Positions 50,395-59,920 are shown, counted from the first letter of the stretch. The stretch: DNA of 64,000 nucleotides from Paenibacillus rhizosphaerae (GCF_014192015.1 NZ_JACHXJ010000004.1:248001-312000), one strand, 5' to 3'. A program made the numbers and translations. Notes: a model not told the origin generated them from the sequence alone.

Positions 50395-52012
50395 CGCATG
50401 GTTCGGATTGCTGCTGTATGTGATGTTTCTCGGTGTCAGCGGGCGGCAGCTTCAGGTGCTGGAAGCGGTGCTGATGCTGGCGGTCATGGTGCTGGTACCG
50501 GGTTTCCTGATGCTCGTAGATGCCCGCCTGCGAAACGGGAAAACGATGGCTTTGTACAAAATCATGACGGTACTTTATCCCCCGGCCGCCGTCTGTGCGG
50601 CACTCTCCTTCATGGAAGATATCCCGCTGTTATGCCTCCCCTGGGTGGCTTTTACGGTGATTACGGCGCTGTATGGGCTGAGACGGCTGCTGGAGCGGGG
50701 GCTGCATCCGCTTGCCGAAACCGCGGTGGATTTCGGACTGATGTACTTGGCCGGGGGCGGCTTCTGGTTCCTGGCCGCGTCGTTGCATCTGCGGGTGATG
50801 GATTTTTCGGACGTGCTCATCATGCTGACAGCTGTTCATTTCCATTACTCTTCGTTTATTATCCCGGTCCTGGCCGGGTTGTTGGGGCGAAAAATAACGG
50901 ATAGACGGAGGCTGTATTTGACCTCGACCGTCATCATCATGCTAGCCCCGGCCGGCATTGCGCTGGGCATTGCTTTTTCGACCGCCCTTGAGTTCATTCT
51001 GGTGGCGGCGTACCTGGCTGCTCTTTACGGCTATGGACTGCTTGTCTTTAAAGCCTCCTTTACCCGCCGGGCCGCCAAATACCTCATATCCTTTTCGGCG
51101 CTCGTATTGATGGTGACGATTCTATTCTCCCTGGTTTACGCAGCCGGAAGGGCGATGGGGTTCGGGAGCCTCTCGATCAACCGGATGATCTGGATTCACG
51201 GCTTCATGAACGCGATAGGTGTAGCTCTACCGTCGCTTGCGGGCTGGCTGCTGGAGGGAAACTTCCCGAAGGAGAGCTATTATGGCAAACCGGTAAGCTC
51301 CATCACCGGCGGAAGGCATATCGGGCGCCACTTCTTAAGCAGGAAGGGAATCCTCGACGACACGGCGTCCTATTCAGGGCTGGTCGACCGGATCGACGGG
51401 TTTGACTCCGTCTCGTTTCGTGCCCGGAGGCTGTCGCCCGTCATTCGGGATTTCTATGAGCATACCGATCAGTACGCGATGAAGGCCGACATCCGCTGGG
51501 CCGGGTGGTTTTGGCCGCTGGCGGTGGTCTACCAAGCCATCAGCCGCCGGATCGGACAGATCCATCTGGGCACGTTCAAGGGGTGGCAGGGGATGTACGG
51601 CCGGGTTCTTCCGGTGGCGTCGGGCAAGGACGGCAGACAGCGGGTTCGGGCATGGCAGCGTTTGAACGGGCAGGGAGAGGCGATTTTCATTGCGCTCTAT
51701 TCCCTGCATTGGTTCGGAGACGAGCCCTACATGAATATTGCCCTGCCGCTGCCGGGCGCCAATATGACCGGGATGCTGCGGCTGTATAATGAAGGCTCCG
51801 GGCTCGTTTTGACCAGCGCCCACAGCCCGGCTCACCGGGGCGATGAGGGCATTTATCTGCATGCCTCATGGTTCACGATGCGCCTGCCCCTGAAGGAAAC
51901 CTTCTGGATCCGGGAGGCGGAGTCCGGACAGCGGCTGACGGCCCGCCACCGGATGTGGATTTTCGGTCTCCGTTTCTTGGATATCCGGTACGATATTCAG
52001 CGGTCCGGTTGA
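50384..52012 (+). CDS. yndJ: YndJ family membrane protein
   Basis: 542 residues. The first ~310 residues are strongly hydrophobic with about nine or ten helices, including HFHYSSFIIPVLAGLLGRK, a YndJ landmark, and HGFMNAIGVALPSLAGWLLEG. The C-terminal ~220 residues are a soluble domain (ASYSGLVDRIDGFD onwards) rich in aromatic residues, similar in character to DUF1990-type domains. ATG 50384 has GGAGG eight bases upstream. Family is annotated as a possible transporter without experimental support known to me. Confidence 0.78.
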   Translation: MKRNAWFGLLLYVMFLGVSGRQLQVLEAVLMLAVMVLVPGFLMLVDARLRNGKTMALYKIMTVLYPPAAVCAALSFMEDIPLLCLPWVAFTVITALYGLRRLLERGLHPLAETAVDFGLMYLAGGGFWFLAASLHLRVMDFSDVLIMLTAVHFHYSSFIIPVLAGLLGRKITDRRRLYLTSTVIIMLAPAGIALGIAFSTALEFILVAAYLAALYGYGLLVFKASFTRRAAKYLISFSALVLMVTILFSLVYAAGRAMGFGSLSINRMIWIHGFMNAIGVALPSLAGWLLEGNFPKESYYGKPVSSITGGRHIGRHFLSRKGILDDTASYSGLVDRIDGFDSVSFRARRLSPVIRDFYEHTDQYAMKADIRWAGWFWPLAVVYQAISRRIGQIHLGTFKGWQGMYGRVLPVASGKDGRQRVRAWQRLNGQGEAIFIALYSLHWFGDEPYMNIALPLPGANMTGMLRLYNEGSGLVLTSAHSPAHRGDEGIYLHASWFTMRLPLKETFWIREAESGQRLTARHRMWIFGLRFLDIRYDIQRSG

Positions 52013-52033
52013 GGCCGCGTATGGATAGCGGCG

Positions 52034-52061
52034 TTGACATGTATGTCCCATGGGATATAAT
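52034..52061 (+). promoter_or_regulatory. consensus promoter of the GntR/LacI regulator gene with internal palindrome
   Basis: TTGACA (52034-52039) and TATAAT (52056-52061) are both perfect, spaced 16 bases. TCCCATGGGA (52046-52055) in the spacer is a perfect palindrome, and GACAT-GT-ATGTC overlaps the -35 box, so autoregulation is likely. Confidence 0.75.
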
Positions 52062-52108
52062 GCTAAAAGGAAGATGACCGAAAGATCAGGTATTGGAGGA
52101 TTATTGTC

Positions 52109-53233
52109 ATGAGCCAGGACAGGGAGCCGCTGTACATTCAAATTCAAAACCATTTCAAGCAGTTGATTGCTTCCAGGCAGCTGAAGGAAGACGACCGGAT
52201 TCCGACCGAGAAGGAGCTGATCGACCAGTTTCAGGTGAGCCGGATCACCGTGGCCAATGCGCTGGCCGAGCTGGCTGGCGAAGGCTGGATCTATCGGATT
52301 CCGGGCCGGGGAAGTTACGTCAAGGGCGTGCCTGAGAAGTACATATCGGGTAATCCGGTCTCCCTCGTCTCTGAGGTCAAATCGTCGTCGGCTCCCAAGA
52401 TCGGGCTCGTGTTCCCTTCCATTGAAGATTATTTTGCCATCCAAATGGTACGGGGGATCCGCAGCGCGCTGTCGGGGAGCAAGTACTCGCTGGTCGTCAT
52501 GTTCACTTACAATTCCAAGGAACTGGAGAAGGAAGCGATCCGCGAGCTCCGCAGCACAACGGACGGGCTGATCATTTTTCCGGTGGATGCCGAGGTGTAC
52601 AGTGAGGAAATTATCGCGCTGAAGATGCAAAATTACCCGTTCGTGCTCCTGGACCGGCATCTGCCCGGCGTAGAGACGAACGTGGTCCTGTCCGATCCGG
52701 CCCTGGGTTCCATCCTGGCGGTGGATCATCTGTGGGAGCTGGGACACCGGAACATTGCGATATGCTCGGATTCTCCAATACCGACGGTTACAGTCGATGA
52801 ACGGATTCAAGGGTATAACGAAGCGCTGAAGAACAAGGGCGCGATGATCAATCCTGCTTTGATTCTTACCGATTTCAGCATTCCGACGGGGCCTTCCCGT
52901 ACCGATCATCCGCTGTACCGCTTCCTCAAGAGCCGGATGGCGACGGCGTTTATCGCGCTGAACTGCAAGCTCGGAGTCAATCTGTGGTCCATGGCCAAGG
53001 AATTGGGGCTGGATGTCCCGGGAGACCTGTCCATCGTCACGTTCGATAACCCGAGTCCCATGCTCGAGGAGCTCAGTGTATTTACGTATATCGATCAAAG
53101 CGAGGAAGAAATGGGGCGCGAGGCGGCAAGCCTGCTGCTGGACATTTTGGAAGGGAACATCAAGGACGTCAAGTATACGAAGCGGATTTTTAAACCCCGT
53201 CTCGTCATTCACCATACGACAGGCCCGGTATAA
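52109..53233 (+). CDS. GntR/LacI hybrid transcriptional regulator (AraR-like)
   Basis: 374-residue regulator. The N-terminal GntR winged helix is typical (PLYIQIQNHFKQLIASRQLKEDDRIPTEKELIDQFQVSRITVANALAELAGEGWI, RIPGRGSYV). From about residue 95 a LacI/PBP1-type sugar-binding domain follows (KIGLVFPSIEDYFA, DGLIIFPVDAEVYS, DHLWELGHRNIAICSD, GDLSIVTFDNP). This two-part structure is the AraR type. It precedes the GH38 gene by about 200 bases, so it probably represses mannoside use and senses a sugar liberated from the substrate. Confidence 0.92.
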   Translation: MSQDREPLYIQIQNHFKQLIASRQLKEDDRIPTEKELIDQFQVSRITVANALAELAGEGWIYRIPGRGSYVKGVPEKYISGNPVSLVSEVKSSSAPKIGLVFPSIEDYFAIQMVRGIRSALSGSKYSLVVMFTYNSKELEKEAIRELRSTTDGLIIFPVDAEVYSEEIIALKMQNYPFVLLDRHLPGVETNVVLSDPALGSILAVDHLWELGHRNIAICSDSPIPTVTVDERIQGYNEALKNKGAMINPALILTDFSIPTGPSRTDHPLYRFLKSRMATAFIALNCKLGVNLWSMAKELGLDVPGDLSIVTFDNPSPMLEELSVFTYIDQSEEEMGREAASLLLDILEGNIKDVKYTKRIFKPRLVIHHTTGPV

Positions 53234-53249
53234 CCAGGTGAATCGGAAA

Positions 53250-53285
53250 CGGCATTTCTTGCAACAAGAGATGCTGTTTTTTTTG
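53250..53285 (+). terminator. intrinsic terminator after the GntR/LacI gene
   Basis: Stem GCATTTCTTG/CAAGAGATGC with one T-G pair, three-base loop, then eight Ts. Confidence 0.85.
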
Positions 53286-53445
53286 TTTTATATTAAACAT
53301 AAATGCTATATTATATATATTAATACGAGCAAAACTTATTGCTGATGTGCTGTAACCGACGAAGCAGCAATTTATTACTCCGGAATTTCCGGGAGCATGC
53401 ATGGCCGGAGACGGAAGGATGCAGAAGGGGAAAAGGTGATCATCC

Positions 53446-56400
53446 ATGAGATTTATGATTGAAAAGCTGGAGCGGCGCATTCAGGAGCTGGCCGGGCTGA
53501 GATACCGGGACCGCAAGCCGCTGGAGAACATGCATATCGTACCGGATGTGGACGGTTTGGCGGAAGCGAAAGCCGCCGCAGGCAGCCAGCCGGTCGTGAA
53601 GGTAGGGGACCGCTGGGGAGGAAGGGACCGCTACGCCTGGTTCATTGCCGACGTGGTGTTTCCCGCATCGTGGCGGGCGCAGGACGTCGTAGGACTGATC
53701 AAGCTTGGAGAAACGGGCGGGGGCAACTGCAGCGGTTATGAAGGCCAGGTGTACCTGAACGGAGAGCCGGCGCAGGCTGTGGACCGCAACCATGCCGAGC
53801 TGTTCTTTCCGGCGCAGGCCGTGGACGAAGGGCGCGTGGAGCTGGCCATCCGCGCATGGAGCGGGCTGACGCCCCCGAACGGCAGCCATATGCCGTTTGA
53901 CCACCGGATCGATGTGCTGGAACTTGCGGTGCTGGATGCGGCGACCGACGATCTGTACTATACGGCGCTGCACATGCTGCAGACGGTGAAGCTGCTGGAC
54001 GAACGCGCCCTGGAAAAGCAGGCGATGACATCTGCGCTGGAGGAGGCGTTCCGGCTGCTGGACTGGAGCGCGCCGGGATCGGACCGTTTCTACGCCTCCA
54101 CCGAGCAGGCGCTGTACGTGCTGAAAGAGCGGCTGGAGGCGATTCCGCGCGGCCCGCGGCCGCAGATCACCGCGGTCGGCCACTGCCATATCGACGTCGC
54201 CTGGCTGTGGCGGCTGAAGCATACGCGTGAGAAGTCCGGGCGCTCATTCTCGACCGTGCTGACACTCATGGACCGCTTTCCGGAGTATGTCTTCCTTCAG
54301 TCCCAGCCGCAGCTGTACGCTTATTTGAAGAAGGATTTTCCGACGCTGTACGAGAAAATCAAGGATCGCGTGAAGGAAGGCAATTGGGAAGCGACCGGGG
54401 CGATGTGGCTGGAATCGGACTGCAACATTCCTTCCGGGGAGTCGCTGGTCCGGCAGCTGCTGACGGGCAAGCGCTTCTTCAAGAGGGAGTTCGGCGTCGA
54501 TAACCGCGTCTTATGGCTGCCGGACGTGTTCGGATACAGCTGGGCGCTGCCGCAAATTTTGAAGAAGAGCGGCATCGACTACTTCATGACGACCAAAATC
54601 AGCTGGAGCCAATACAACCGCTTCCCGTACGACACGTTCATGTGGCGCGGCATCGACGGAACCGAAATGCTGACGCATTACATCACGACCCCGGACAATG
54701 ACGGCAGCTGGTTCTATACGTACAACGGCAACATTACCGGCTCCTCGATTCAGGGATTGTGGGATAACTACCGGCAGAAGGACATCAACGAGAATCTGCT
54801 GCTCGCCTACGGCTGGGGCGACGGCGGCGGCGGCCCGACCCGGGATATGCTCGAAGCGGCCCGCCGTTATGAAGACATGCCGGGGGCGCCGCAGGTGAAG
54901 CAGGGCGGAGCGGAAGAATTCTTCGAACAGCTGGAGGAGCGGGTCAAGGATGATCCGCAGCTCCACTTGTGGGATGGGGAGCTGTATCTGGAATACCACC
55001 GCGGGACCTATACGTCCCAGGCTTATAACAAGCGGATGAACCGCCGGATGGAACAGCTGCTGCACAACGCGGAGTTCGTAAACACGCTGGCGCTGATCCT
55101 GAATCCGGGCTATGCCTATCCGGCCGCGGGCCTCGCGGACAGCTGGGAGATCGTGCTGCGTAACCAATTCCACGACATCATCCCGGGCTCGTCTATTCAC
55201 GAAGTGTATGAGGACAGCCGGATCGAGTATGCTGAGGCCGAGCAGCTGGCCGTGCAGGTGCTTGAACAGGGGCTGTCGCAGTTTAACGCCGCGGGCCGAG
55301 GGGAAGCGGCTACACAGCCGGACTCCGCCAAGGCGGAAGGGAAGGGCCTGCCTGTCCGGATTTTCAATCCGCTCGGCTGGTCGCGCTCTTTCGTCAGCGA
55401 AGTTCCCGTGGAAGGAGCCGCACAGATGGTGTGGTATTCCGCAGCCGGAGAAGAGCTGCCGACCCAGAGCATTCCAGCACAGGAGGGTGAATCATCCCGC
55501 GTACTGGTTACCGTGAAGAATGTGCCGGCCTACGGATACACGACCATTTACGGCCGCAGCAGTGGGGCGGGCACCCCAGGTTCAGCTTCCGCTGCAGGCG
55601 CGGCAGCGGCTGAGACGGATTGGCAGATCACAGGGGACGTCGTGGAAACGCCGTTCTACAGCATCCGCCTGAATGAAGCCGGTCAGCTGGTATCGCTGTA
55701 CGACAAGCAGGCGGACCGCGAAGTACTGAAGCCGGGCGAGCCGGCCAACGTGCTGCAGGTGTTCGAGGATAAGCCGATGGCGCACGACGCCTGGGATATC
55801 GATATTTTCTATCAGGAAAAAATGCGGACGGTCGAAGACCTGAAGGAACTGTCCGTCCTGGAGGAAGGCCCGCTGCGCGGCGTGATCAAGCTGGTGTATG
55901 CGTATCAAAACTCCACCATTGAGCAGCGGTTCACGGTGTACCGGGACGACCCGCGGATCGATTTTGTGACCAAAGTGGATTGGCACGAGCACCAGCAGCT
56001 GCTCAAGGCTGCATTTCCGGTCGACATCCGCTCCACCAAAGCCACTTACGAGATCCAGTTCGGCAACGTGGAGCGTCCGACCCACTGGAACACGAGCTGG
56101 GATTACGCCCGGTTCGAATCCGTGGCGCAGCGCTGGGTGGATCTCTCCGAGGGCGGCTACGGCGTCAGCCTGCTGAACGACTGCAAATACGGGCATGACA
56201 TCCGCAACCACGTCATCCGCCTCAGCTTGATCAAATCCGCCCTCTATCCGGACGGATCCGCCGATCAGGGCGAGCACGAATTTACGTATTCGCTGTATCC
56301 GCACCGCGGCGGCTGGTATGAGGGCGGGACCCATCAAGCGGCCTGCGGCCTGAATACGCCTCTGCTGGCCGTGCCGGTACAGGAAGGCATCCTGCCGGAG

Positions 56401-56679
56401 GCGCTCAGCCTGGTGAAGGTGGATCAGCCGAATATTATGATCGACACGGTCAAAAAGGCCGAGGATAGCAACGATATCGTCATCCGTCTGTATGAATACG
56501 GCGGCATCCGCACCCGCGCCCGGGTCGAGCTGGACCTGCGTGCCGGTACGGTCAGCGAAGCGGCCGAGACGAATTTAATGGAAGAAGGCGGCGAGCCGTT
56601 AAGCGTATCGGGCAACGGTACAGAGCTGCGGTTCAAGCCGTACGAAATCAAAACGCTGGTCGTATCGCTGGCGCGTTAA
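53446..56679 (+). CDS. alpha-mannosidase, glycoside hydrolase family 38
   Basis: 1077-residue cytoplasmic enzyme without a signal peptide. The zinc site begins with GHCHIDVAWLW (His248, Asp250), the catalytic nucleophile is Asp360 in WLPDVFGYSWALP, and a further ligand is His in RNQFHDIIPGSS. N-terminal ~230 residues form the accessory beta domain, the GH38 core runs about 240-520 with the alpha-mannosidase middle domain following, and the C-terminal ~450 residues are the large beta domains. A low-complexity Ala/Gly segment near 705-725 looks like a linker. AAGGTGATC precedes the ATG. It likely degrades alpha-mannosides taken up by an importer elsewhere. Confidence 0.93.
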   Translation: MRFMIEKLERRIQELAGLRYRDRKPLENMHIVPDVDGLAEAKAAAGSQPVVKVGDRWGGRDRYAWFIADVVFPASWRAQDVVGLIKLGETGGGNCSGYEGQVYLNGEPAQAVDRNHAELFFPAQAVDEGRVELAIRAWSGLTPPNGSHMPFDHRIDVLELAVLDAATDDLYYTALHMLQTVKLLDERALEKQAMTSALEEAFRLLDWSAPGSDRFYASTEQALYVLKERLEAIPRGPRPQITAVGHCHIDVAWLWRLKHTREKSGRSFSTVLTLMDRFPEYVFLQSQPQLYAYLKKDFPTLYEKIKDRVKEGNWEATGAMWLESDCNIPSGESLVRQLLTGKRFFKREFGVDNRVLWLPDVFGYSWALPQILKKSGIDYFMTTKISWSQYNRFPYDTFMWRGIDGTEMLTHYITTPDNDGSWFYTYNGNITGSSIQGLWDNYRQKDINENLLLAYGWGDGGGGPTRDMLEAARRYEDMPGAPQVKQGGAEEFFEQLEERVKDDPQLHLWDGELYLEYHRGTYTSQAYNKRMNRRMEQLLHNAEFVNTLALILNPGYAYPAAGLADSWEIVLRNQFHDIIPGSSIHEVYEDSRIEYAEAEQLAVQVLEQGLSQFNAAGRGEAATQPDSAKAEGKGLPVRIFNPLGWSRSFVSEVPVEGAAQMVWYSAAGEELPTQSIPAQEGESSRVLVTVKNVPAYGYTTIYGRSSGAGTPGSASAAGAAAAETDWQITGDVVETPFYSIRLNEAGQLVSLYDKQADREVLKPGEPANVLQVFEDKPMAHDAWDIDIFYQEKMRTVEDLKELSVLEEGPLRGVIKLVYAYQNSTIEQRFTVYRDDPRIDFVTKVDWHEHQQLLKAAFPVDIRSTKATYEIQFGNVERPTHWNTSWDYARFESVAQRWVDLSEGGYGVSLLNDCKYGHDIRNHVIRLSLIKSALYPDGSADQGEHEFTYSLYPHRGGWYEGGTHQAACGLNTPLLAVPVQEGILPEALSLVKVDQPNIMIDTVKKAEDSNDIVIRLYEYGGIRTRARVELDLRAGTVSEAAETNLMEEGGEPLSVSGNGTELRFKPYEIKTLVVSLAR

Positions 56680-56716
56680 CCGCCAGCAGCATACGTTAGT
56701 CCATACGCACCAACAC

Positions 56717-56768
56717 AAGCAAGCCCAGCCTCACCCGTAAAGGGGGAGAGCTGGGCTTGCTTTCTTTG
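56717..56768. terminator. long hairpin terminator between GH38 and amino-acid permease genes
   Basis: Thirteen-base perfect stem AAGCAAGCCCAGC/GCTGGGCTTGCTT continued inward by CTCACCC/GGGGGAG. Ts interrupted by C follow on the right. It separates two convergent operons and may serve both. Confidence 0.8.
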
Positions 56769-56784
56769 TCACGGCCAGAGCCGA

Positions 56785-57435
56785 TTAGAGCGTCTTGGCC
56801 TCCAGCCGCCGGGCAATGATCGAGAGAATGTAGTTCACGATGAAGTACATGGCGGCGGCGAAGATGAGGGCCGGGATGACGTAGTTCGGGCTGTGCCCCT
56901 GCAGGATCTGCACATTGTGCATGAGCTCGGGAAGCGAAATGATGACGGCGAGCGACGTATCCTTGAGCAGCGAAATAAACTGGCTGACCAAGGGCGGAAT
57001 CATGCGGCGCAGCGCCTGCGGCAGAATGATATGGCTGAGCGTCTGCATGTAGCTCAGCCCCGAAGAGCGGGCTGCCTCGATTTGTCCCCGGTCAACGGAG
57101 TTGAGCCCTCCTCGGACGATCTCCGAAATCATGGCCCCCTCGAACAAGGTCAGGCCGACGACTGTCGCCCAAAAGGGGGACATCTTGATGCCGAGCTGGG
57201 GGAGCACGATGTACATGAAGAAGATGATCAGCAGCAGCGGCAGGTTCCGGATAATATCGACGATAGCTGCGACAATCCGGGAAAACACCGGGATTTTGGC
57301 GTAACGCAGCGTTCCGAGAACGGTTCCCAGCACGAAGCTGAACACAATGGACAAAACCGCGACCTCGATCGTAACGAGAAACCCCTCAAGCAGAAACTTG
57401 ACGTTGGGTAGGGAATAAGCACCTATAAAATCCAT
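56785..57435 (-). CDS. polar amino acid ABC transporter permease, second subunit
   Basis: 216-residue HisM/GlnP-type permease with about five helices. The N-terminal LLEGFLVTIEVAVLSIVFSFVLG and the loop IEAARSSGLSYMQTLSHIILPQALRRMIPPLVSQF (EAA motif) are characteristic. It is the last gene of the leftward four-gene operon. The N-terminal MDFIGAYSLPNVKF is short and leads straight into the first helix. Confidence 0.92.
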   Translation of the reverse strand: MDFIGAYSLPNVKFLLEGFLVTIEVAVLSIVFSFVLGTVLGTLRYAKIPVFSRIVAAIVDIIRNLPLLLIIFFMYIVLPQLGIKMSPFWATVVGLTLFEGAMISEIVRGGLNSVDRGQIEAARSSGLSYMQTLSHIILPQALRRMIPPLVSQFISLLKDTSLAVIISLPELMHNVQILQGHSPNYVIPALIFAAAMYFIVNYILSIIARRLEAKTL

Positions 57436-57471
57436 GGCGGCATCTTCTCCTCTTGCCAGAATAAAGCCCCT

Positions 57472-58137
57472 TTAACGGTCAGCCGAGCGGAACCGGCGTT
57501 CCATGTAATGGACCGCAAAGCTGAGCGGAAGCGTAAGCACCAGGTAAAAGACGGCGACGATCGTATACACGGTCAGGGGCAGGAAGGTGTCGGAGTTGAT
57601 CAGGTCGGCGTAATACATCAGGTCCAACCCGGTCACGACGGCCAGAATGGACGAATTTTTAACGAGATTAATAAACTGGTTGCCGATGGCCGGCAGCACA
57701 ATCTTGATGGCCTGGGGCAGCACGATGTGAAGCATCGTCTGGATGTATGACAGCCCCGTCGCGCGGGCGGCCTCGGTCTGGCCGGTCGGTACGGACTGGA
57801 TGCCGGCGCGGATGGCTTCTGCGATGAATGAAGCGGTGTATACCGTCAGCCCGAGCGTCCCCGAGGTAAAGCCGTCCAGCGGCAGTCCGAGCGACGGGAG
57901 CCCCAGGAAAAAGAAAAATACGACGAGCAGGAGCGGGATGTTGCGGATAAACTCAACATACACCGTTCCGATCACATTCAGGGCCCGGACCGGTGAGATT
58001 CGCATCACGGCGATGATAACGCCGAGCACGAAGCTCCCGATCAAGGCGAGGACGCTGGCTTCAATCGTGTGGATAAAGCCTTCGGCAAAGCGGTCCCAGT
58101 GGTTAAACAAGACATGAATGTCAAATTTGCCCGGCAT
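57472..58137 (-). CDS. polar amino acid ABC transporter permease, first subunit
   Basis: 221-residue HisQ/GlnM-type permease paralogous to the following one. FAEGFIHTIEASVLALIGSFVLGV opens the membrane domain, VEFIRNIPLLLVVFFFFLGLP is the conserved second segment, and TEAARATGLSYIQTMLHIVLPQAIKIVLPAIGNQFINLVKNSS is the EAA loop. Together with the second permease it forms the membrane channel. Confidence 0.92.
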   Translation of the reverse strand: MPGKFDIHVLFNHWDRFAEGFIHTIEASVLALIGSFVLGVIIAVMRISPVRALNVIGTVYVEFIRNIPLLLVVFFFFLGLPSLGLPLDGFTSGTLGLTVYTASFIAEAIRAGIQSVPTGQTEAARATGLSYIQTMLHIVLPQAIKIVLPAIGNQFINLVKNSSILAVVTGLDLMYYADLINSDTFLPLTVYTIVAVFYLVLTLPLSFAVHYMERRFRSADR

Positions 58138-58208
58138 GGCCTTCGTCCTTTCTTAAAGGTTTTCAGGGCTCTCCGCAGCGTGCCAGAAAAGGCATCGAAT
58201 CAAAGGCC

Positions 58209-59090
58209 CTACTCAGGTTTGACACCCATCCACTGCTCATACAGCTTGTCGTATTCGCCGCTGTCCTTCATTTCCTTGAGCAGATCGTTGACGGTCTTCA
58301 CAAACTCGGCGTCGCCTTTTTTGATGGCGATCCCGTAAGGCTCGTCGGTGAAGGTGCCGCCGACCAGCACGTAGTTCGGATCCTGCTTTTGCATGCCGAG
58401 CAGGATGGCGTTGTCGGTCGTCAGGGCTTCCCCTTGGCCGGCCTTCAGCGCGGTAAACGCGTCCTGATAGTTTTCAAACTCCAGTACGGTGGCATCCGGT
58501 GCCTTTTCGCGGATGTTTTTGGCCGAGGTAGAGCCTTTGACGGTCAGAACCTTCACGCCTTTTTTCAAATCCGCCAGGCCTTGGATGTTGCTGCCTTTTT
58601 TCACGAGCAGGGATTGGCCCGCTTTAAAATAGACGTCGCTGAAATCGACCTGCTGCTTGCGCTCCTCGGTGATGGTCATCGTGGCGACGATGAGATCGAT
58701 GTCCCCGTTCTGCAGCAGCGGAATGCGGGTTTTGGACGTTACTTCCTTCAGCTCGACTTTGGTCTCATCGCCGAGTATTTTTTTGGCCAGCGCCTTGGCG
58801 ATGTCGATGTCAAAGCCTTCCACGTTGCCGGAAGTCGGGTCCTTCAGACCGAATAGCTTGGTGTCGTATTTTACACCGGCGATAAGCTTGCCGCGGGCCT
58901 TGATCGCTTCCAGCGTACCGCCCTTGGCGGACGTGTCCCCGCCGTCGTCCTTGTTGCCGCTTGCGGTCGTGTCGGTCGAGCCGCCGCCGGTGGCGGCTGT
59001 AGGCTCATTCTTTGAGCCTCCGCAGGCTGTGAACACCAGGCACATCGCTAACAGGATAAAACCAACACTCCACCTCAAAGGCTTTTTCAT
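58209..59090 (-). CDS. glutamate/glutamine-type ABC transporter substrate-binding lipoprotein
   Basis: 293-residue SBP_bac_3 protein. The signal peptide ends in a lipobox (LVFTAC), followed by a Thr/Ser/Gly-rich linker to about residue 60. The mature domain shows LIAGVKYDTKLFGLKDPTSGNVEGFDIDIAKALAK and RIPLLQNGDIDLIVATMTITEERKQQVDFS, which includes the Arg-Asp-type ligand contacts of glutamine/glutamate/aspartate binders (TMTITEERK). The exact amino acid is not decided. It lies between the ATPase and the permeases. Confidence 0.9.
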   Translation of the reverse strand: MKKPLRWSVGFILLAMCLVFTACGGSKNEPTAATGGGSTDTTASGNKDDGGDTSAKGGTLEAIKARGKLIAGVKYDTKLFGLKDPTSGNVEGFDIDIAKALAKKILGDETKVELKEVTSKTRIPLLQNGDIDLIVATMTITEERKQQVDFSDVYFKAGQSLLVKKGSNIQGLADLKKGVKVLTVKGSTSAKNIREKAPDATVLEFENYQDAFTALKAGQGEALTTDNAILLGMQKQDPNYVLVGGTFTDEPYGIAIKKGDAEFVKTVNDLLKEMKDSGEYDKLYEQWMGVKPE

Positions 59091-59128
59091 GAATTTAATA
59101 ACCCCTTTCCTTGAGCTTTCGGCTGAAT

Positions 59129-59857
59129 TTAATGATGGATCAGCCGGCTGAGAAACGTCCGCGCGCGCTCTTCCCGCGGATGGTCGAAGAAGCTTGCCGC
59201 CGGGCCTTCCTCGATGATTTGACCGTTGTCCATAAATACGACACGGTCGGCAACTTCGCGGGCGAACCCCATCTCATGCGTAACGATGACCATCGTCATC
59301 CCGTCGTAGGCGAGAGAGCGCATTACATCCAGCACCTCGCCGATCATTTCAGGATCGAGGGCCGATGTGGGCTCGTCGAACAGCATAATCTTCGGATGCA
59401 TGGCCAGGCCTCGGGCGATCGCGACTCGCTGCTGCTGTCCCCCCGAGAGCTGGGAAGGATAGCTGGACGCCTTATCCGCAATGCCGACGCGGGTCAGATA
59501 TGAGGTCGCACGCTCGGCCGCCTCCTCTTTGGAGAGGCCCAGCACCTTGACCGGCGCAAGCACAATGTTGTCGATTACCGTTTTATGGGGATACAGATTA
59601 AAATGCTGAAAGACGATGCCAATCTCGCGCCGGAACCGGTTAATGTCGATCTTTTTGTCATGAAGCGCCGTTCCGTTCACATAGAGCTCGCCCGACGAGA
59701 TTTTTTCCAGCCGATTAATGCAGCGGAGCAGGGTGCTCTTGCCGGAACCGGACGGTCCGATGATCACGACTACTTCGCCCTCTTCGATCCGAAGGTCGAT
59801 ATTCTGGAGGACATGGAAGCTGCCGTAAAATTTACTGACGTTCTTGAATTCGATCAG
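59129..59857 (-). CDS. amino acid ABC transporter ATPase (GlnQ type) with a probable CTG start
   Basis: 243 codons counted from CTG at 59857. The frame from there gives the normal family N-terminus (IEFKNVSKFYG), Walker A GPSGSGKS at 34-41, signature LSGGQQQRVAIARGLA, Walker B IMLFDEPTSALDP and the switch VTHEMGF. No ATG, GTG or TTG occurs in frame between the upstream TAA and the beginning of the conserved domain; the first GTG would delete the beta strand before Walker A. GGGAGG lies seven bases before CTG, ideal spacing. First gene of the operon ATPase, binding protein, two permeases. Confidence 0.88.
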   Translation of the reverse strand: MIEFKNVSKFYGSFHVLQNIDLRIEEGEVVVIIGPSGSGKSTLLRCINRLEKISSGELYVNGTALHDKKIDINRFRREIGIVFQHFNLYPHKTVIDNIVLAPVKVLGLSKEEAAERATSYLTRVGIADKASSYPSQLSGGQQQRVAIARGLAMHPKIMLFDEPTSALDPEMIGEVLDVMRSLAYDGMTMVIVTHEMGFAREVADRVVFMDNGQIIEEGPAASFFDHPREERARTFLSRLIHH

Positions 59858-59920
59858 AAATATACCTCCCTTCCTATGTAACCTTTAAGGAGCAAGTCGG
59901 CCCGACGTGCTCGTAACACT

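Noticed and set aside
51866..53215. 449-codon minus-strand frame opposite yndJ end and the GntR/LacI gene
   Set aside because: It runs across a consensus promoter and a gene border on the other strand, as expected for a chance frame.
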